Source of the DNA: Acidimicrobiales bacterium
GTDB lineage: Bacteria; Actinomycetota; Acidimicrobiia; Acidimicrobiales; MedAcidi-G1
Direction of reading: 5' to 3'
DNA: 64,000 bases
Assembly (NCBI GenBank): GCA_022452035.1
Contig: JAKURV010000001.1
Span: 121,521 to 185,520, forward strand
The stretch's first letter is position 1; each line of letters begins with the position of its first letter. Shown here in pieces: positions 50,821 to 60,143 of the stretch. The translations under genes and the position numbers were made by a program. Under the pieces are notes generated by a model. The model searched no databases and had not been told where the DNA came from. It worked only from the letters and a program-made list of their open reading frames with translations.

Positions 50821-52074
50821 GTGACCGACACCGTTGACCGCTCGACCGATCCGGTGGCCGACGCCACCCCCGAACGCTGCCCGATCCACGACCTGGCCTC
50901 CGACTACGACATGTTCGACCCGGACTACCTCCGGGACCCGTTCTCGGCATGGGCCGAGCTGCGTAACGCCTGCCCCATCGCCCACACCGACCGCTACGGC
51001 GGATCGTGGCTCCCCACCCGGTACGACGACCTCCAGGCCATGGCCAAGATGGTCCCTGTCCTGTCGTCGAAATCACCCATCGTCATCGACATGCCCGATG
51101 CCCTAGTCAAGAAAGACTCGACCGGCTACAACGCGGCATCCCCCATCAGTGCTGATCCGCCCGAGCAAGGTTGGACACGTCGAGCCCTACTGCCCCACTT
51201 CACCCCTAAGGGCATCGCCGCCGAGCGCACCTACTCTGAGCAGCTCTGCCATGAACTCATCGACGGGTTCATCGACGACGGGAAGTGCGACGCGGCAGTC
51301 GACTACGCCCAGCAGATCCCGCCTCGGGTTATTGCCCGAAAGCTTGGGGTCGACGAGTCCATGGTGGACGACTTCATCGAGTGGGTGCGCGGCGTGCTCG
51401 AGTTGGGGCTCCAGCAGCCGGAGTTGCGGGCCAAGTACCGGGACATCATTCGAGATTTCTTCGCTGCCGAGGTAGCCGACCGGCGACAGAATCCGAAGGA
51501 CGACCTCATCACCGCCCTGTGCCAGACCGAGCACGAGGGTGAACTGCTGCCCGACGAGGTGGTCGTCGGCATGTGCAACCTGCAGTTGGTGGCCGGCATC
51601 GACACCACCTGGTCGTCCATAGGCTCCGCTCTGTGGCACTTCGCCGGACATGACGACGATCGCCGCCGCATGGTGGACCAGCCGGAGTTGTGGGACACCG
51701 CCATCGAGGAACTGCTGCGCTTCTACGCGCCGGTGACCATGGCCCGAAACGCCTCCGAGGACGTCGAGTACGGCGGGGTCACGTTCAAGAAGGGTGACAA
51801 GATCCTCATGAACTTCCCGGGTGCCAACCACGATCCGGACCATTTCGAAAACCCCCACGAGGTGCAGCTCGACCGGCAGCGCAACCGTCACATCGCCTTT
51901 GGCGTCGGCATCCACCGCTGTGCTGGATCCAACCTGGCCCGCATGGAGATGGAGGTAGCGCTCAAGACATGGTTTGAGCGCATCCCCGAGTTCACGTTGT
52001 CCGACCCGGACGCTGTGACGTGGGCCGGCGGACAAGTACGGGGGCCTCGTATCGTCCCCGTCACCTTCGGCTGA
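50821..52074 (+). CDS. Cytochrome P450
   Basis: This heme monooxygenase would hydroxylate a small lipophilic substrate. The 417 residues have the I-helix AGIDTTWSSIG near 259, the ExxR motif in EELLRFYAPVT near 299 and the heme loop FGVGIHRCAGSNLARME with heme-ligand Cys367. The GTG start follows the ferredoxin by 4 bases. The CYP family cannot be named by eye. Its neighbours suggest a terpenoid, steroid or alkyl oxidation route. It converges with the sulfatase gene. Confidence 0.93.
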   Translation: MTDTVDRSTDPVADATPERCPIHDLASDYDMFDPDYLRDPFSAWAELRNACPIAHTDRYGGSWLPTRYDDLQAMAKMVPVLSSKSPIVIDMPDALVKKDSTGYNAASPISADPPEQGWTRRALLPHFTPKGIAAERTYSEQLCHELIDGFIDDGKCDAAVDYAQQIPPRVIARKLGVDESMVDDFIEWVRGVLELGLQQPELRAKYRDIIRDFFAAEVADRRQNPKDDLITALCQTEHEGELLPDEVVVGMCNLQLVAGIDTTWSSIGSALWHFAGHDDDRRRMVDQPELWDTAIEELLRFYAPVTMARNASEDVEYGGVTFKKGDKILMNFPGANHDPDHFENPHEVQLDRQRNRHIAFGVGIHRCAGSNLARMEMEVALKTWFERIPEFTLSDPDAVTWAGGQVRGPRIVPVTFG

Positions 52075-52087
52075 ACCGCCGGTAGCC

Positions 52088-54433
52088 CTATTGGGTGACC
52101 GCCTCGGCCCGGAGCATCCCGGCGGCCACCTGGGCCCGGGTCTCATCGTCGACCTCGTCAAGGAGTTCGACGGTCACGCCGTGGATAGTCGCCGTGCACG
52201 CGAACCCATGCGGGTACGGCCCGACCGGTGACCGGGTGTCGACCCCCACGTCGAACGACTCGCCACCCATGGCGAACACCACCGGCACAGTCCGTTCCAA
52301 CCTGGTCTGATCGACCACCCGACCGTCCACGGCCAGCGTGGCTACACCGCCGGCACCGAAGCCCCCGTCGGAGTCGAACAAGACGGTGACCTCCCGGCGA
52401 CCGGGAACCAGCGCCTCGTCGGCGGCCATCGTGGTCCGCTCATGGCCGTAGAGGTTGTAGTGCCAGGTCGGTCGGCCCTCGTCAAGGTAAATCGACCACC
52501 CGTTGAAGCTGCCGCCCTGGCACACGATGACCCCTTCTGGCACCCCGTCGGTCGGCACTCCGACCGGCCTCTCGGGCACATCGAGGTCACACGTGATGCG
52601 GTACGAGCGGTTCTTGATGTTCAGCACGGCCTGCTCGGGCATCCGGACGTGCGCCGTGGTGTACGTCATCTGCCTCACCCCGGCCGGCGCCCTCGGCACC
52701 CGGACCGCCGGGTCCCGGTTGCCGGCGTTCCGCAAGGGATACACGCCGTTGCGGAGGCACTCTTCGTGGAACAGGTCCTGCATCTCGGCCAGCAGCTCCG
52801 GACGCTCATCGGCCAGGTCGTGACTCTGGGAGAAGTCGTCACGCACGTCGTAGAGCTCCCAGGACTCCTGCGGGCCGTCGAACGGCGCCGAACCGAACCG
52901 GACCCACGGGACCTTCCCGTGGAAACAGGAAGCCATGAACCCGTCGTGATAGATACCGCGGTTGCCCATCACCTCGAAGTACTGGGTACGCCGGCCATCC
53001 ACTCCGGGATCGGTGAACGAGGCCAGCATCGACTGGCCCTCGACGGGCATCTGCTCGATGCCGTTCACCATGGCCGGGGCCTCGATGCCCGCCGCGGCGA
53101 GGATGGTGGGCGCCAGGTCGATGACGTGGTGAAACTGGTCCCGGAGTCCACCAGCGTCGGTGATGTGTCGGGGCCACGAAACGGCCAAGCCGTTGCGGGT
53201 TCCCCCGAAGTGCGACGCCACCTGCTTCATCCACTGGAACGGTGCATCCATGGCCCACGCCCACCCGACGTTGTAGTGGCACTCACTTCGGACCGTGCCG
53301 AAGTCGTTGATGTGCTCGAGCAGGAACTCGGGATCCTCCTCCTGCCCGTTCTGAAGCGCGGGCAGGGACCAGGTCCCGTGAATGCGACCCTCGGCCGACG
53401 CCCCGTTATCACCGGTGACGTAGATGAAGAGGGTGTCGTCCCACTCGCCCATGGCCTCGATGGCGTCAATGAGGCGGGTCACCTGAGCATCGGTGTGGGC
53501 CAGGAAGGCCGCGAACACTTCCATCAGGCGACGAGCCACTGGCTTGTACCGGTCGGGATAGTCGTCCCAGGATGGGATCACGTCGGGTCGGGGAGTGTTA
53601 GCCGTGCCCGGCGGAATGACCCCCAAGGCCAACTGCCGCTCGAAGATCGACTGGCGCAGGTCATCCCAGCCGTCGTCAAAGAAGCCGCGGAAGCGGTCAA
53701 GCCAGGCGTCGGGAACGTGCAGCGGCGTGTGGACGGCACCGGGAGCGAAGTAGCACAGGAACGGCTTGTCAGGTCGGTGAGCCCTGATCCGCTGTATCCA
53801 CTCAATGGCCTTGTCGGCCATGTCCTCAGTGAGGTGGTAGTCGTCCCGCCCCTCAAACGGGGCGACCGGCGTGGTCTGGTCGTAGAGGTCGGGCTCGAAC
53901 TGCGAGGTCTCGGCGCCCGGGAACCCGTAGAAGCGGTCGAAGCCCAACCCGGTGGGCCAACGGTCGAACGGTCCCGCCGGACCCCTCTCCCAAGGCGGGG
54001 TGAGGTGGCTCTTGCCGAACATCCCTGTGGCGTAGCCGTTCTGGCGGAGCACCTCGGCCACCGTGGCCGCCTCCCGGGGGATGACCGAGTCGAAGGCCGG
54101 ATAGGAGGTCGCCGCCTCGGTGATGTGACCCATGTGCACGGTGTGGTGGTTGCGGCCGGTGAGCATCGCGGCCCGGGTCGGAGCACAGATAGCCGTGGTG
54201 TGAAACCGGTTGAAACGCAGGCCGTCGGCAGCGACCCGCTCCAGGCCGGGGGCGGGAACCGGTCCGCCGAAAGCCCCGAACGACCCGAAGCCCACGTCGT
54301 CCAGGAGGACGATCACCACGTTGGGCGCCCCCTCGGGAGCGCCCTCCATCTTGAGGGCGACCGGCTGGCAGTCCTCGGTCAGACGACCGATGGTGCCGGC
54401 GTAAGGCGGGGTGGGCCGCGGGATGGCGGTCAT
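52088..54433 (-). CDS. Arylsulfatase (sulfatase family)
   Basis: It hydrolyses sulfate esters. The 781 residues contain NVVIVLLDDVGFGSFGAFGG near 38 (the Asp metal pair) and the sulfatase signature ICAPTRAAMLTGRNHHT near 82, where Cys83 is converted to formylglycine. YVTGDNGASAEG near 345 supplies further metal ligands. The C-terminal 200 residues (from VRQMTYTTAHVRMPEQ) form a beta domain typical of large marine and mycobacterial sulfatases. No signal peptide is seen, so it may act in the cytoplasm. The start is the ATG at 54433. Confidence 0.9.
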   Translation of the reverse strand: MTAIPRPTPPYAGTIGRLTEDCQPVALKMEGAPEGAPNVVIVLLDDVGFGSFGAFGGPVPAPGLERVAADGLRFNRFHTTAICAPTRAAMLTGRNHHTVHMGHITEAATSYPAFDSVIPREAATVAEVLRQNGYATGMFGKSHLTPPWERGPAGPFDRWPTGLGFDRFYGFPGAETSQFEPDLYDQTTPVAPFEGRDDYHLTEDMADKAIEWIQRIRAHRPDKPFLCYFAPGAVHTPLHVPDAWLDRFRGFFDDGWDDLRQSIFERQLALGVIPPGTANTPRPDVIPSWDDYPDRYKPVARRLMEVFAAFLAHTDAQVTRLIDAIEAMGEWDDTLFIYVTGDNGASAEGRIHGTWSLPALQNGQEEDPEFLLEHINDFGTVRSECHYNVGWAWAMDAPFQWMKQVASHFGGTRNGLAVSWPRHITDAGGLRDQFHHVIDLAPTILAAAGIEAPAMVNGIEQMPVEGQSMLASFTDPGVDGRRTQYFEVMGNRGIYHDGFMASCFHGKVPWVRFGSAPFDGPQESWELYDVRDDFSQSHDLADERPELLAEMQDLFHEECLRNGVYPLRNAGNRDPAVRVPRAPAGVRQMTYTTAHVRMPEQAVLNIKNRSYRITCDLDVPERPVGVPTDGVPEGVIVCQGGSFNGWSIYLDEGRPTWHYNLYGHERTTMAADEALVPGRREVTVLFDSDGGFGAGGVATLAVDGRVVDQTRLERTVPVVFAMGGESFDVGVDTRSPVGPYPHGFACTATIHGVTVELLDEVDDETRAQVAAGMLRAEAVTQ

Positions 54434-54500
54434 GGAAGACCCGAACCTACCTGAACGCCCGATCCGGCCCAGTAGCCATGCCAGGGGTGGGACTCGGGTG

Positions 54501-55217
54501 TCAGACCACCTCGCCCACAACTACAGCTAGGCCCCCTAACCCGGCCAGGACCAGGATCAGGGGCCGGAACCATCTCCGGTCCACCCACCGCCGTACCGGT
54601 GGCGCCACGACCAGGCCGATGGCTGCCGACCCGGCGACTAGGGCTCCCCGCCCAAGGTCGGCGGCGGTGACTTGGCCAGTCGTCGCCATGATGGTGACGA
54701 TCACCACCAGGTTCACCAGGTTCAGGGCCGACAGGTTGGGTCGGATCATCGATGGGGGCCGGTCGTGGTGGAGGATCACGAACGGCGGGCCGGGCAGGGC
54801 TGCCACCCGAGTTCCGAAGGCCACTAGCAGGCCGCAGACCGGGGCGGTCCACCGACCCCTCTGCGGTGCCCATCCGACGGCGACCAGCACCACAGCAAGG
54901 ACGATCAGCGCCCCAACAGCCACCTTGAGGCCGCTCTCGGAAAGCGTGCCCGTGGCCAGGTGCCCGAGCGCCACCCCGATCGGCATGCCGACCAGGCACC
55001 GGGACAGGTACGACCATTCGATCCCCGACCGTTCGCGCACCAGGTGTCGCAGACCGACCGTCATCCCACCGATCATCATCGGGAGCGGGAGAAACGCCGG
55101 TTCCACGGCCACCAGAACGGGTGCCGCGATGAGGGTGATCCCGAACCCGCTCGAAGCCTGGGCCACCGCACCGGCCACCACGGCCAGGACGACGACCAGG
55201 ACCTCCAGGCCGCTCAC
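54501..55217 (-). CDS. TSUP (TauE/SafE) family permease
   Basis: The 238 residues with about eight helices start from a GTG overlapping the hydrolase stop (GTGA). LEVLVVVLAVVAGAVAQASSGFGITLIAAP at the N-terminus is the TauE/SafE signature, and a repeat follows near 125 (CGLLVAFGTRVAALPGPPFVIL). Members move sulfite, sulfonates or other organosulfur compounds. Next to the sulfatase this suggests sulfate or sulfite export after desulfation (inference). The 67 bases between the two hold no gene. Confidence 0.83.
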   Translation of the reverse strand: MSGLEVLVVVLAVVAGAVAQASSGFGITLIAAPVLVAVEPAFLPLPMMIGGMTVGLRHLVRERSGIEWSYLSRCLVGMPIGVALGHLATGTLSESGLKVAVGALIVLAVVLVAVGWAPQRGRWTAPVCGLLVAFGTRVAALPGPPFVILHHDRPPSMIRPNLSALNLVNLVVIVTIMATTGQVTAADLGRGALVAGSAAIGLVVAPPVRRWVDRRWFRPLILVLAGLGGLAVVVGEVV

Positions 55218-56005
55218 CCGGAATCGTTCCGCACAATCGCCGCTACGGCTGCCGGGGCGTCGAGGGCGACCAGGTGGGCCGCCCCGGCGATCGGGGGTGC
55301 CACGGTGGCCGTCGGGAGCAGGCCGGCGAACCACTCGCCGTAGGACGGAGGCACGATTCGGTCCTCGGCCCCCCAGACCAGGACCACCTCCGCTACCACC
55401 CGGTGCAGACGGTCGGCCAGGCCGTGGTCGGGTAAGGGCCAGACCAGCGAGGCCGCAGTTCTCCGCCGCACGTAACGGGAGACCCCTAGCTCGACAAGGC
55501 CGTCGGCGTCGAGCCCCTCGGGCATGGCGGCTAGCGCCGTCCTGACATCCTCGTCGGCCACCAGATGGACCTCCTGGTCTGTCAGGGAGAGCGAATAGAG
55601 GTCGACCCCAGGATCGTCCGGGTCCCACAGGCCGGTCGGGGCAACGGCCACCAGCGACCGGAACGCCTCGGGGCGGACGGCGGCTAGTTCGAGGGCCAGC
55701 ATGGCCGAAACCGAAGAGGCCACCCACCGGGATCCGACCAGCCCCAGCCGGTCGGTCAACTCCGACAGGAACACCACCCAGTCGTGGACGGTACGCAGGG
55801 TCGGATCCCCCGGCGTGGGACCAAACCCGGGCAGACAGGGCGCTACCACCCGGTGGTCGACCGCGAGGTCGTGCATACAGGCCGTCGGCTCGTCCAGCCC
55901 CGCCGGTCCATGGAGAAACCCCACCACTGGACCTTTGCCCAGTTCAAAGGTGGTCACCGGACCGGATCCGGTGGCTACCTCCCGACGCTCGATGTCCACC
56001 GTCAC
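55214..56005 (-). CDS. Alpha/beta hydrolase
   Basis: The 263 residues have GFLHGPAGLDEP near 28 (oxyanion region), RWVASSVSAMLALELAAV near 93 with the nucleophile Ser in a loosened ASSVSA elbow instead of GxSxG, GAEDRIVPP near 212 (Asp) and GAAHLVALDAP near 241 (His). The start is a GTG overlapping the LLM stop by 4 bases. The altered elbow resembles several esterases and lyases but does not decide the reaction. Confidence 0.78.
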   Translation of the reverse strand: MTVDIERREVATGSGPVTTFELGKGPVVGFLHGPAGLDEPTACMHDLAVDHRVVAPCLPGFGPTPGDPTLRTVHDWVVFLSELTDRLGLVGSRWVASSVSAMLALELAAVRPEAFRSLVAVAPTGLWDPDDPGVDLYSLSLTDQEVHLVADEDVRTALAAMPEGLDADGLVELGVSRYVRRRTAASLVWPLPDHGLADRLHRVVAEVVLVWGAEDRIVPPSYGEWFAGLLPTATVAPPIAGAAHLVALDAPAAVAAIVRNDSG

Positions 56006-57270
56006 CGAACCCCGCCCACCGAACGGCGGCGGCCGGCCCCCATCGGGGTCGGCCACCAGCGGTGTTCCCACTCGTCCTCGAAGAGTCCCCGGATCTCTGG
56101 GAGGACCTCCCGGGCCACCAGGTCGGTGTTGAACATGGTCAGGTCGCGGTCCATGTTCCCGAACTGGAGGAGCAGCATCAGGTTCCCCACGTTTAGCGTG
56201 GTGGCCACGTTGACCAGCTGTTCAGCTACCGAGGTCGGCGACCCAATGACCACGTACCCGCGCTCGACCATCTCATCGAACGTGAAACTGCCGTCAGTCG
56301 ACGACCCTGTCGGAGCCTTCTTCCTGTCGGCCGACCGTGCGGCGGCCCGGGCCACCATGCCCTCCACCCCGGCCCGGACCGTGGCCTCTGTCTGGTAGCC
56401 CGGCGGGTCGGCAAACGGCGGGTACAGGTGCAAACACCGGTTGAAGAAGTACTCGGCGGGCTCCCGGTACAACCGGCGGGCCTCAGCGTCAGTGTCGGCC
56501 ACCCCGACGAACTGGATGAAGCCAGCCTGAAACGGGTTCGGCTCCCGCCCCAGGTCGGCCATCCGCTGCCAGAAGCCCCGCATGGTGGCCTGGCCCGCCT
56601 TGTACCCGAAGTAGGAGAGGTACGAGTAGACGTAGTCCATCTCGGCGCACCACTCCCAGGTCTCCACCGACCCACCTCCAGGAATCCAAATCGGAGGGTG
56701 TGGCTGTTGGACCGGGCGGGGCCACGGATTCACGTAACGGAGCTTCGTGTAGGTGCCGTTAAAGGCGAACGGCTCCTCGGCGGTCCAGGCTCGGACGACC
56801 AAGTCATGGGCCTCGTAGTAGCGCTCTCTCAGGGTAAGCGGGTTCATGCCGTAGGCGAAGCACGTATCCATTGGCGTGCCCACCGGAAAACCGGCTACCA
56901 GACGACCACCCGATAGGCCGTCGACCATGGCCAACTCTTCGGCCACTCGCAGGGGCGGGTTGTAGAGGGCCAGCGAATCACCCATGACCACGATGGCCGC
57001 GTCATCCGTAGAGCGGGCCAGGGTGGCCGCCATCAGGTTTGGACTGGGCATCAGGCCATACCCGTTGGCATGGTGTTCGTTCACGCAGATTCCGTCGAAA
57101 CCGACCGACGCCGCGTACTCCAACTCATCGAGATAGTCGTGGTAGGCCCGGTGTCCGACCTCTGGGTCGTAGAGGCCGGGGTCGATGTCCACCCAGACCG
57201 ACCGGTGCTGGTCAGCGAACCCGTCCGGAAGGTCCGGATAGGGCATCAGGTGGAACCACAGGGACCGCAC
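56002..57270 (-). CDS. F420-dependent or FMN luciferase-like oxidoreductase
   Basis: The 422 residues start MRSLWFHLMPYPDLPDGFADQHRSVWVDIDPGLYDPEVGHRAYHDYLDELEYA, typical of the long luciferase-like group. DGICVNEHHANGYGLMPSPNL near 58, LPGNALALYN-like ALYNPPLRVAEE near 100 and GGRLVAGFPVGTPMDTC near 123 are visible. WIPGGGSVETWEW near 195 lies in the cofactor site. Reaction unknown; related enzymes act in steroid, terpenoid or organosulfur oxidation. It is coupled to the hydrolase, and 50 bases separate it from the HAD gene. Confidence 0.84.
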   Translation of the reverse strand: MRSLWFHLMPYPDLPDGFADQHRSVWVDIDPGLYDPEVGHRAYHDYLDELEYAASVGFDGICVNEHHANGYGLMPSPNLMAATLARSTDDAAIVVMGDSLALYNPPLRVAEELAMVDGLSGGRLVAGFPVGTPMDTCFAYGMNPLTLRERYYEAHDLVVRAWTAEEPFAFNGTYTKLRYVNPWPRPVQQPHPPIWIPGGGSVETWEWCAEMDYVYSYLSYFGYKAGQATMRGFWQRMADLGREPNPFQAGFIQFVGVADTDAEARRLYREPAEYFFNRCLHLYPPFADPPGYQTEATVRAGVEGMVARAAARSADRKKAPTGSSTDGSFTFDEMVERGYVVIGSPTSVAEQLVNVATTLNVGNLMLLLQFGNMDRDLTMFNTDLVAREVLPEIRGLFEDEWEHRWWPTPMGAGRRRSVGGVR

Positions 57271-57320
57271 AACCTCGATCCTCGCCCGAACCTCGTGGCC
57301 GGGCCAACCGGGCCCGGTGG

Positions 57321-58046
57321 TCAGGCCAGACCCAGTACCGCCGGGATCTGGTCCAGTCGATCCACTACGTGGTCGGCCTCTAGCCCGTCCTCTAGGTCGT
57401 CGAGCGCCCCCCGGAACCGCACCGTGGCCATACCCAGGGCCCGCGCCCCGGCTACGTCTGTCCGCTTCAGGTCTCCCACGTGGGTGACGCTCGCCGGGTC
57501 GTCAACCCCCAGCCCATCCATTGCAGCAAGAAAGATCGCCGGATCGGGCTTATAAACGCCGACCTCGTCGGAGAAAGCGGCAAAGGTGAGGTGGTCGAGG
57601 ATGCCGTGGTGATCGAGGAACTTTCGCAGGTGCCGACCGGTTGCCAAGGAGGTGTCACTGACTAATCCGACGACGACGCCGGCATCCACCACCGTGGACA
57701 GGACGTGCGCGGCGTCGGGCACCGAAACTACCTCCAGGGCGAACGACGCCGAATCGAACGCTTCGGCAAGTGCGTCCCGGTCCTCGGCATTTATGCGGTC
57801 ACCGAAGGCAGCGAAGCACTCCTTCAGGGCCCTGGTGGGGCCGTACTGACGACCGGCCCGCCACTCTTCGTCAAAGCGCGCGGGCAGTGTCGACAGGGTT
57901 CGGTGGATCAGCTTGTCGTCGATGTCCAAGCCACGCTCGTTGACCACCCGGCGCCAGAACCGAGTCCTGGTTTCGACCGCTCCAGGAATACCGGTTAGCA
58001 GGGTGTTCCAGAGGTCGAAGGTGACAGCTCGGACCGGTGAAACCAT
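57321..58046 (-). CDS. HAD-family hydrolase
   Basis: The 241 residues carry HAD motif I as VTFDLWNTLL (nucleophile Asp10, with Trp where phosphatases have the general-acid Asp), motif II near VSDTS, motif III lysine in GVYKPDPAIF near 167 and motif IV GDLKRTDVAGARALGM near 190. The Trp suggests a non-phosphatase activity such as a dehalogenase-like reaction, though several HAD phosphatases share this change. The upstream 25 bases hold a 7-base tandem repeat. Confidence 0.8.
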   Translation of the reverse strand: MVSPVRAVTFDLWNTLLTGIPGAVETRTRFWRRVVNERGLDIDDKLIHRTLSTLPARFDEEWRAGRQYGPTRALKECFAAFGDRINAEDRDALAEAFDSASFALEVVSVPDAAHVLSTVVDAGVVVGLVSDTSLATGRHLRKFLDHHGILDHLTFAAFSDEVGVYKPDPAIFLAAMDGLGVDDPASVTHVGDLKRTDVAGARALGMATVRFRGALDDLEDGLEADHVVDRLDQIPAVLGLA

Positions 58047-58071
58047 GGTGTCTGGTGTCTGGTGTCTGGTG
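58047..58071. repeat. Tandem heptamer repeat GGTGTCT, about 3.5 copies
   Basis: GGTGTCT occurs at 58047-58053, 58054-58060 and 58061-58067, followed by a partial GGTG. It sits between the HAD start and the malic enzyme stop, in the only gap there. Confidence 0.85.
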
Positions 58072-58077
58072 CTGGGT

Positions 58078-59481
58078 TCAGCCGCGGCAGACGCCGTCGG
58101 CCAGCGCGGCTTCGGCCACCGCGGCTGCTACCCGGGCGGGCACTGCCCGATCGAAGACGGATGGGACCACGAAGCGGTCCGTCAGCTCGTCGTCGGACAC
58201 CGAGTCGGCGATGGCCTTCGCAGCGGCCAGTTTCATGTTCTCGGTGATGTCGGTAGCCCCCACGTCCAAGGCCCCTCGGAAAATACCCGGGAAGGCCAGC
58301 ACATTGTTGATCTGGTTTGGGTAGTCGCTCCGGCCGGTGGCCATCACGGCGGCCAGGCCGTCGGCGTCCTCGGGTCGGATCTCTGGTTCCGGGTTAGCCA
58401 TGGCAAACACGATGGGGTCCTGGTTCATGGTCCGCAGGTCAGCTGCACTGACCAGGCCCGGCCCGCTAAGGCCGATGAACACGTCGGCACCGACCATTAC
58501 TTCCTGCAGGGTTCCCATCCGGCGGTCCTGGTTGGTGTTGGTGGCGAACCACTCCTTGGCCGGGTTCAGGTTGTCCCGACCGGAGTAGACGGCTCCCGAT
58601 CGGTCCACACCTACGATCTTCTGGACTCCTGCGTTGAGCAGGATCTTGCCCACGGCCACCCCAGCTGCCCCCATTCCGGCAATAACCACCGAGAGGTCGC
58701 TGATCCGACGCTCGGTGAGACGACAAGCGTTCCAGAGCGCGGCCAGTGTCACCACTGCCGTTCCGTGCTGGTCGTCGTGGAAGACGGGGATATCCAGGGC
58801 CTTGCGCAGGGCTTCCTCCACCACGAAGGCGGCCGGTGCGGCGATGTCCTCCAGGTTGATGCCACCGAACGTCGGCGCGATACGAATGACCGTGTCGATG
58901 ATCTCCTGCGGGTCCGACACGTCGAGGCACACCGGGAACGCGTCCACTCCGGCGAACTCCTTGAACAGGAGGGCTTTGCCCTCCATGACCGGCATGGCGG
59001 CCGTCGGGCCGATATCGCCCAGACCGAGGACAGCTGTTCCGTCGGTGACTACCGCAACTGTGTTTTTCTTGATGGTCAGGTCGTGGGCCCGGGCCGGATC
59101 CTCGTGGATAGCCATGCAAACTCGGGCCACGCCCGGCGTGTAGGCCATCGACAGGTCGTGGCGGTCGTTGACCTCGGCGAGAGAAACCACCTCGATCTTG
59201 CCGCCCTCGTGCATGTCGAAGGTCCGGTCGAACCAGCGCAGGATCTCCACGCCTTCCTGCCCCTCCACGTCGGCCACCACCCTCGCTGCGTGGTCCTCGT
59301 CCCGACAGTTGACGACGACGTCATTGATCAGGTGGTCCCCGCGCACGTCGAAACCGCCCATGGAAACGATGTTGGCGCCAGCTTCGCCGATCGCCGTGGC
59401 CAACCGGCCCAGAGTGTTGGGCACGTTGTCCAGCGCCACCTCCATGTGGATGGAGTAGGCCGCGGTAGGAAGGAAGGGCAC
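58078..59481 (-). CDS. NAD-dependent malic enzyme with N-terminal ACT domain
   Basis: It oxidatively decarboxylates malate to pyruvate. The 467 residues begin with an ACT ligand-binding domain (about 1-75: HMEVALDNVPNTLGRLATAIGEAGANIVSMGGF). The malic enzyme core follows, with AYTPGVARVCMAI near 113, FGGINLEDIAAPAAF near 205, FHDDQHGTAVVTLAALWNA near 233 and the Rossmann loop VVIAGMGAAGVAVGKILL near 265. An ACT domain suggests feedback by a small molecule, perhaps an amino acid. The start is the ATG at 59481. Confidence 0.94.
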   Translation of the reverse strand: MPFLPTAAYSIHMEVALDNVPNTLGRLATAIGEAGANIVSMGGFDVRGDHLINDVVVNCRDEDHAARVVADVEGQEGVEILRWFDRTFDMHEGGKIEVVSLAEVNDRHDLSMAYTPGVARVCMAIHEDPARAHDLTIKKNTVAVVTDGTAVLGLGDIGPTAAMPVMEGKALLFKEFAGVDAFPVCLDVSDPQEIIDTVIRIAPTFGGINLEDIAAPAAFVVEEALRKALDIPVFHDDQHGTAVVTLAALWNACRLTERRISDLSVVIAGMGAAGVAVGKILLNAGVQKIVGVDRSGAVYSGRDNLNPAKEWFATNTNQDRRMGTLQEVMVGADVFIGLSGPGLVSAADLRTMNQDPIVFAMANPEPEIRPEDADGLAAVMATGRSDYPNQINNVLAFPGIFRGALDVGATDITENMKLAAAKAIADSVSDDELTDRFVVPSVFDRAVPARVAAAVAEAALADGVCRG

Positions 59482-59570
59482 CGTCCGAGCCTACGAGTGG
59501 CCTTGTCGGCCACCTCCATCGGACTCTCGGATGAGACTGGTTCGGTATGGCGGAGGCGACACCGGGGGGG

Positions 59571-60143
59571 TCAGGGCCCCTCGTACGGAAAACCCAGGTC
59601 AGGCGCGGTAACCAGTGGTACGAAGGCGATGCCCGCTTCGGTGGCCGCAGCGGCGCACGTCCCACCCCTGTCGACCACCGGGAGGATGACTACCGGGTCG
59701 GCACCTAGTTCTCGTACCACCGACGCGGCCTCCAAGGCCGAGGTTCCCCGGGTCACCGTGTCCTCACAGACCACCACTCGGTCGCCGGGCTGCAGGGCAC
59801 CGGCCAGGCGGCCCTCCACCCCATGGCTCTTGGACTCCTTGCGAATGCTAAACGACCGCAAATTCCGTCCGCGAGTGGCAGCTACGGCGGCAATTCCGAA
59901 GGCCACCGGGTCGGCTCCGGCAGCCAGCCCACCGATGGCCGTGACCGGACCGCCGTCGGCCTCTAGCGCCTCGAGGGCCTCCAGAGCTGCGGCGGCCACC
60001 AGGAGGATGCCGTCGGCCCGGCACACCGTCTGTTTGGAGTCGCAGAACCACGTGCTGGTCCGGCCTGACTTCAGGGTGAACTCCCCGGTCCGGATGGAGT
60101 GTTCCAGGAGATGGGCCACTAGGGCCTCGCGTGCCACCGTCAT
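59571..60143 (-). CDS. pyrE: Orotate phosphoribosyltransferase
   Basis: It joins orotate to PRPP to make OMP in pyrimidine synthesis. The 190 residues show TGEFTLKSGRTSTWFCDSKQ near 19, the flexible loop RNLRSFSIRKESKSHGVEGRL near 92 and the PRPP motif DRVVVCEDTVTRGTSALEAA near 123. It overlaps purM by 4 bases (ATGA), putting a pyrimidine gene at the end of a purine operon. The 89-base gap to the malic enzyme holds no gene. Confidence 0.95.
   Translation of the reverse strand: MTVAREALVAHLLEHSIRTGEFTLKSGRTSTWFCDSKQTVCRADGILLVAAAALEALEALEADGGPVTAIGGLAAGADPVAFGIAAVAATRGRNLRSFSIRKESKSHGVEGRLAGALQPGDRVVVCEDTVTRGTSALEAASVVRELGADPVVILPVVDRGGTCAAAATEAGIAFVPLVTAPDLGFPYEGP

Noticed and set aside
52442..54454. 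670-codon plus-strand ORF
   Set aside because: It lies entirely antisense to the sulfatase, which carries clear catalytic motifs; the composition (His/Arg/Gly/Val) is typical of a shadow frame in GC-rich DNA.
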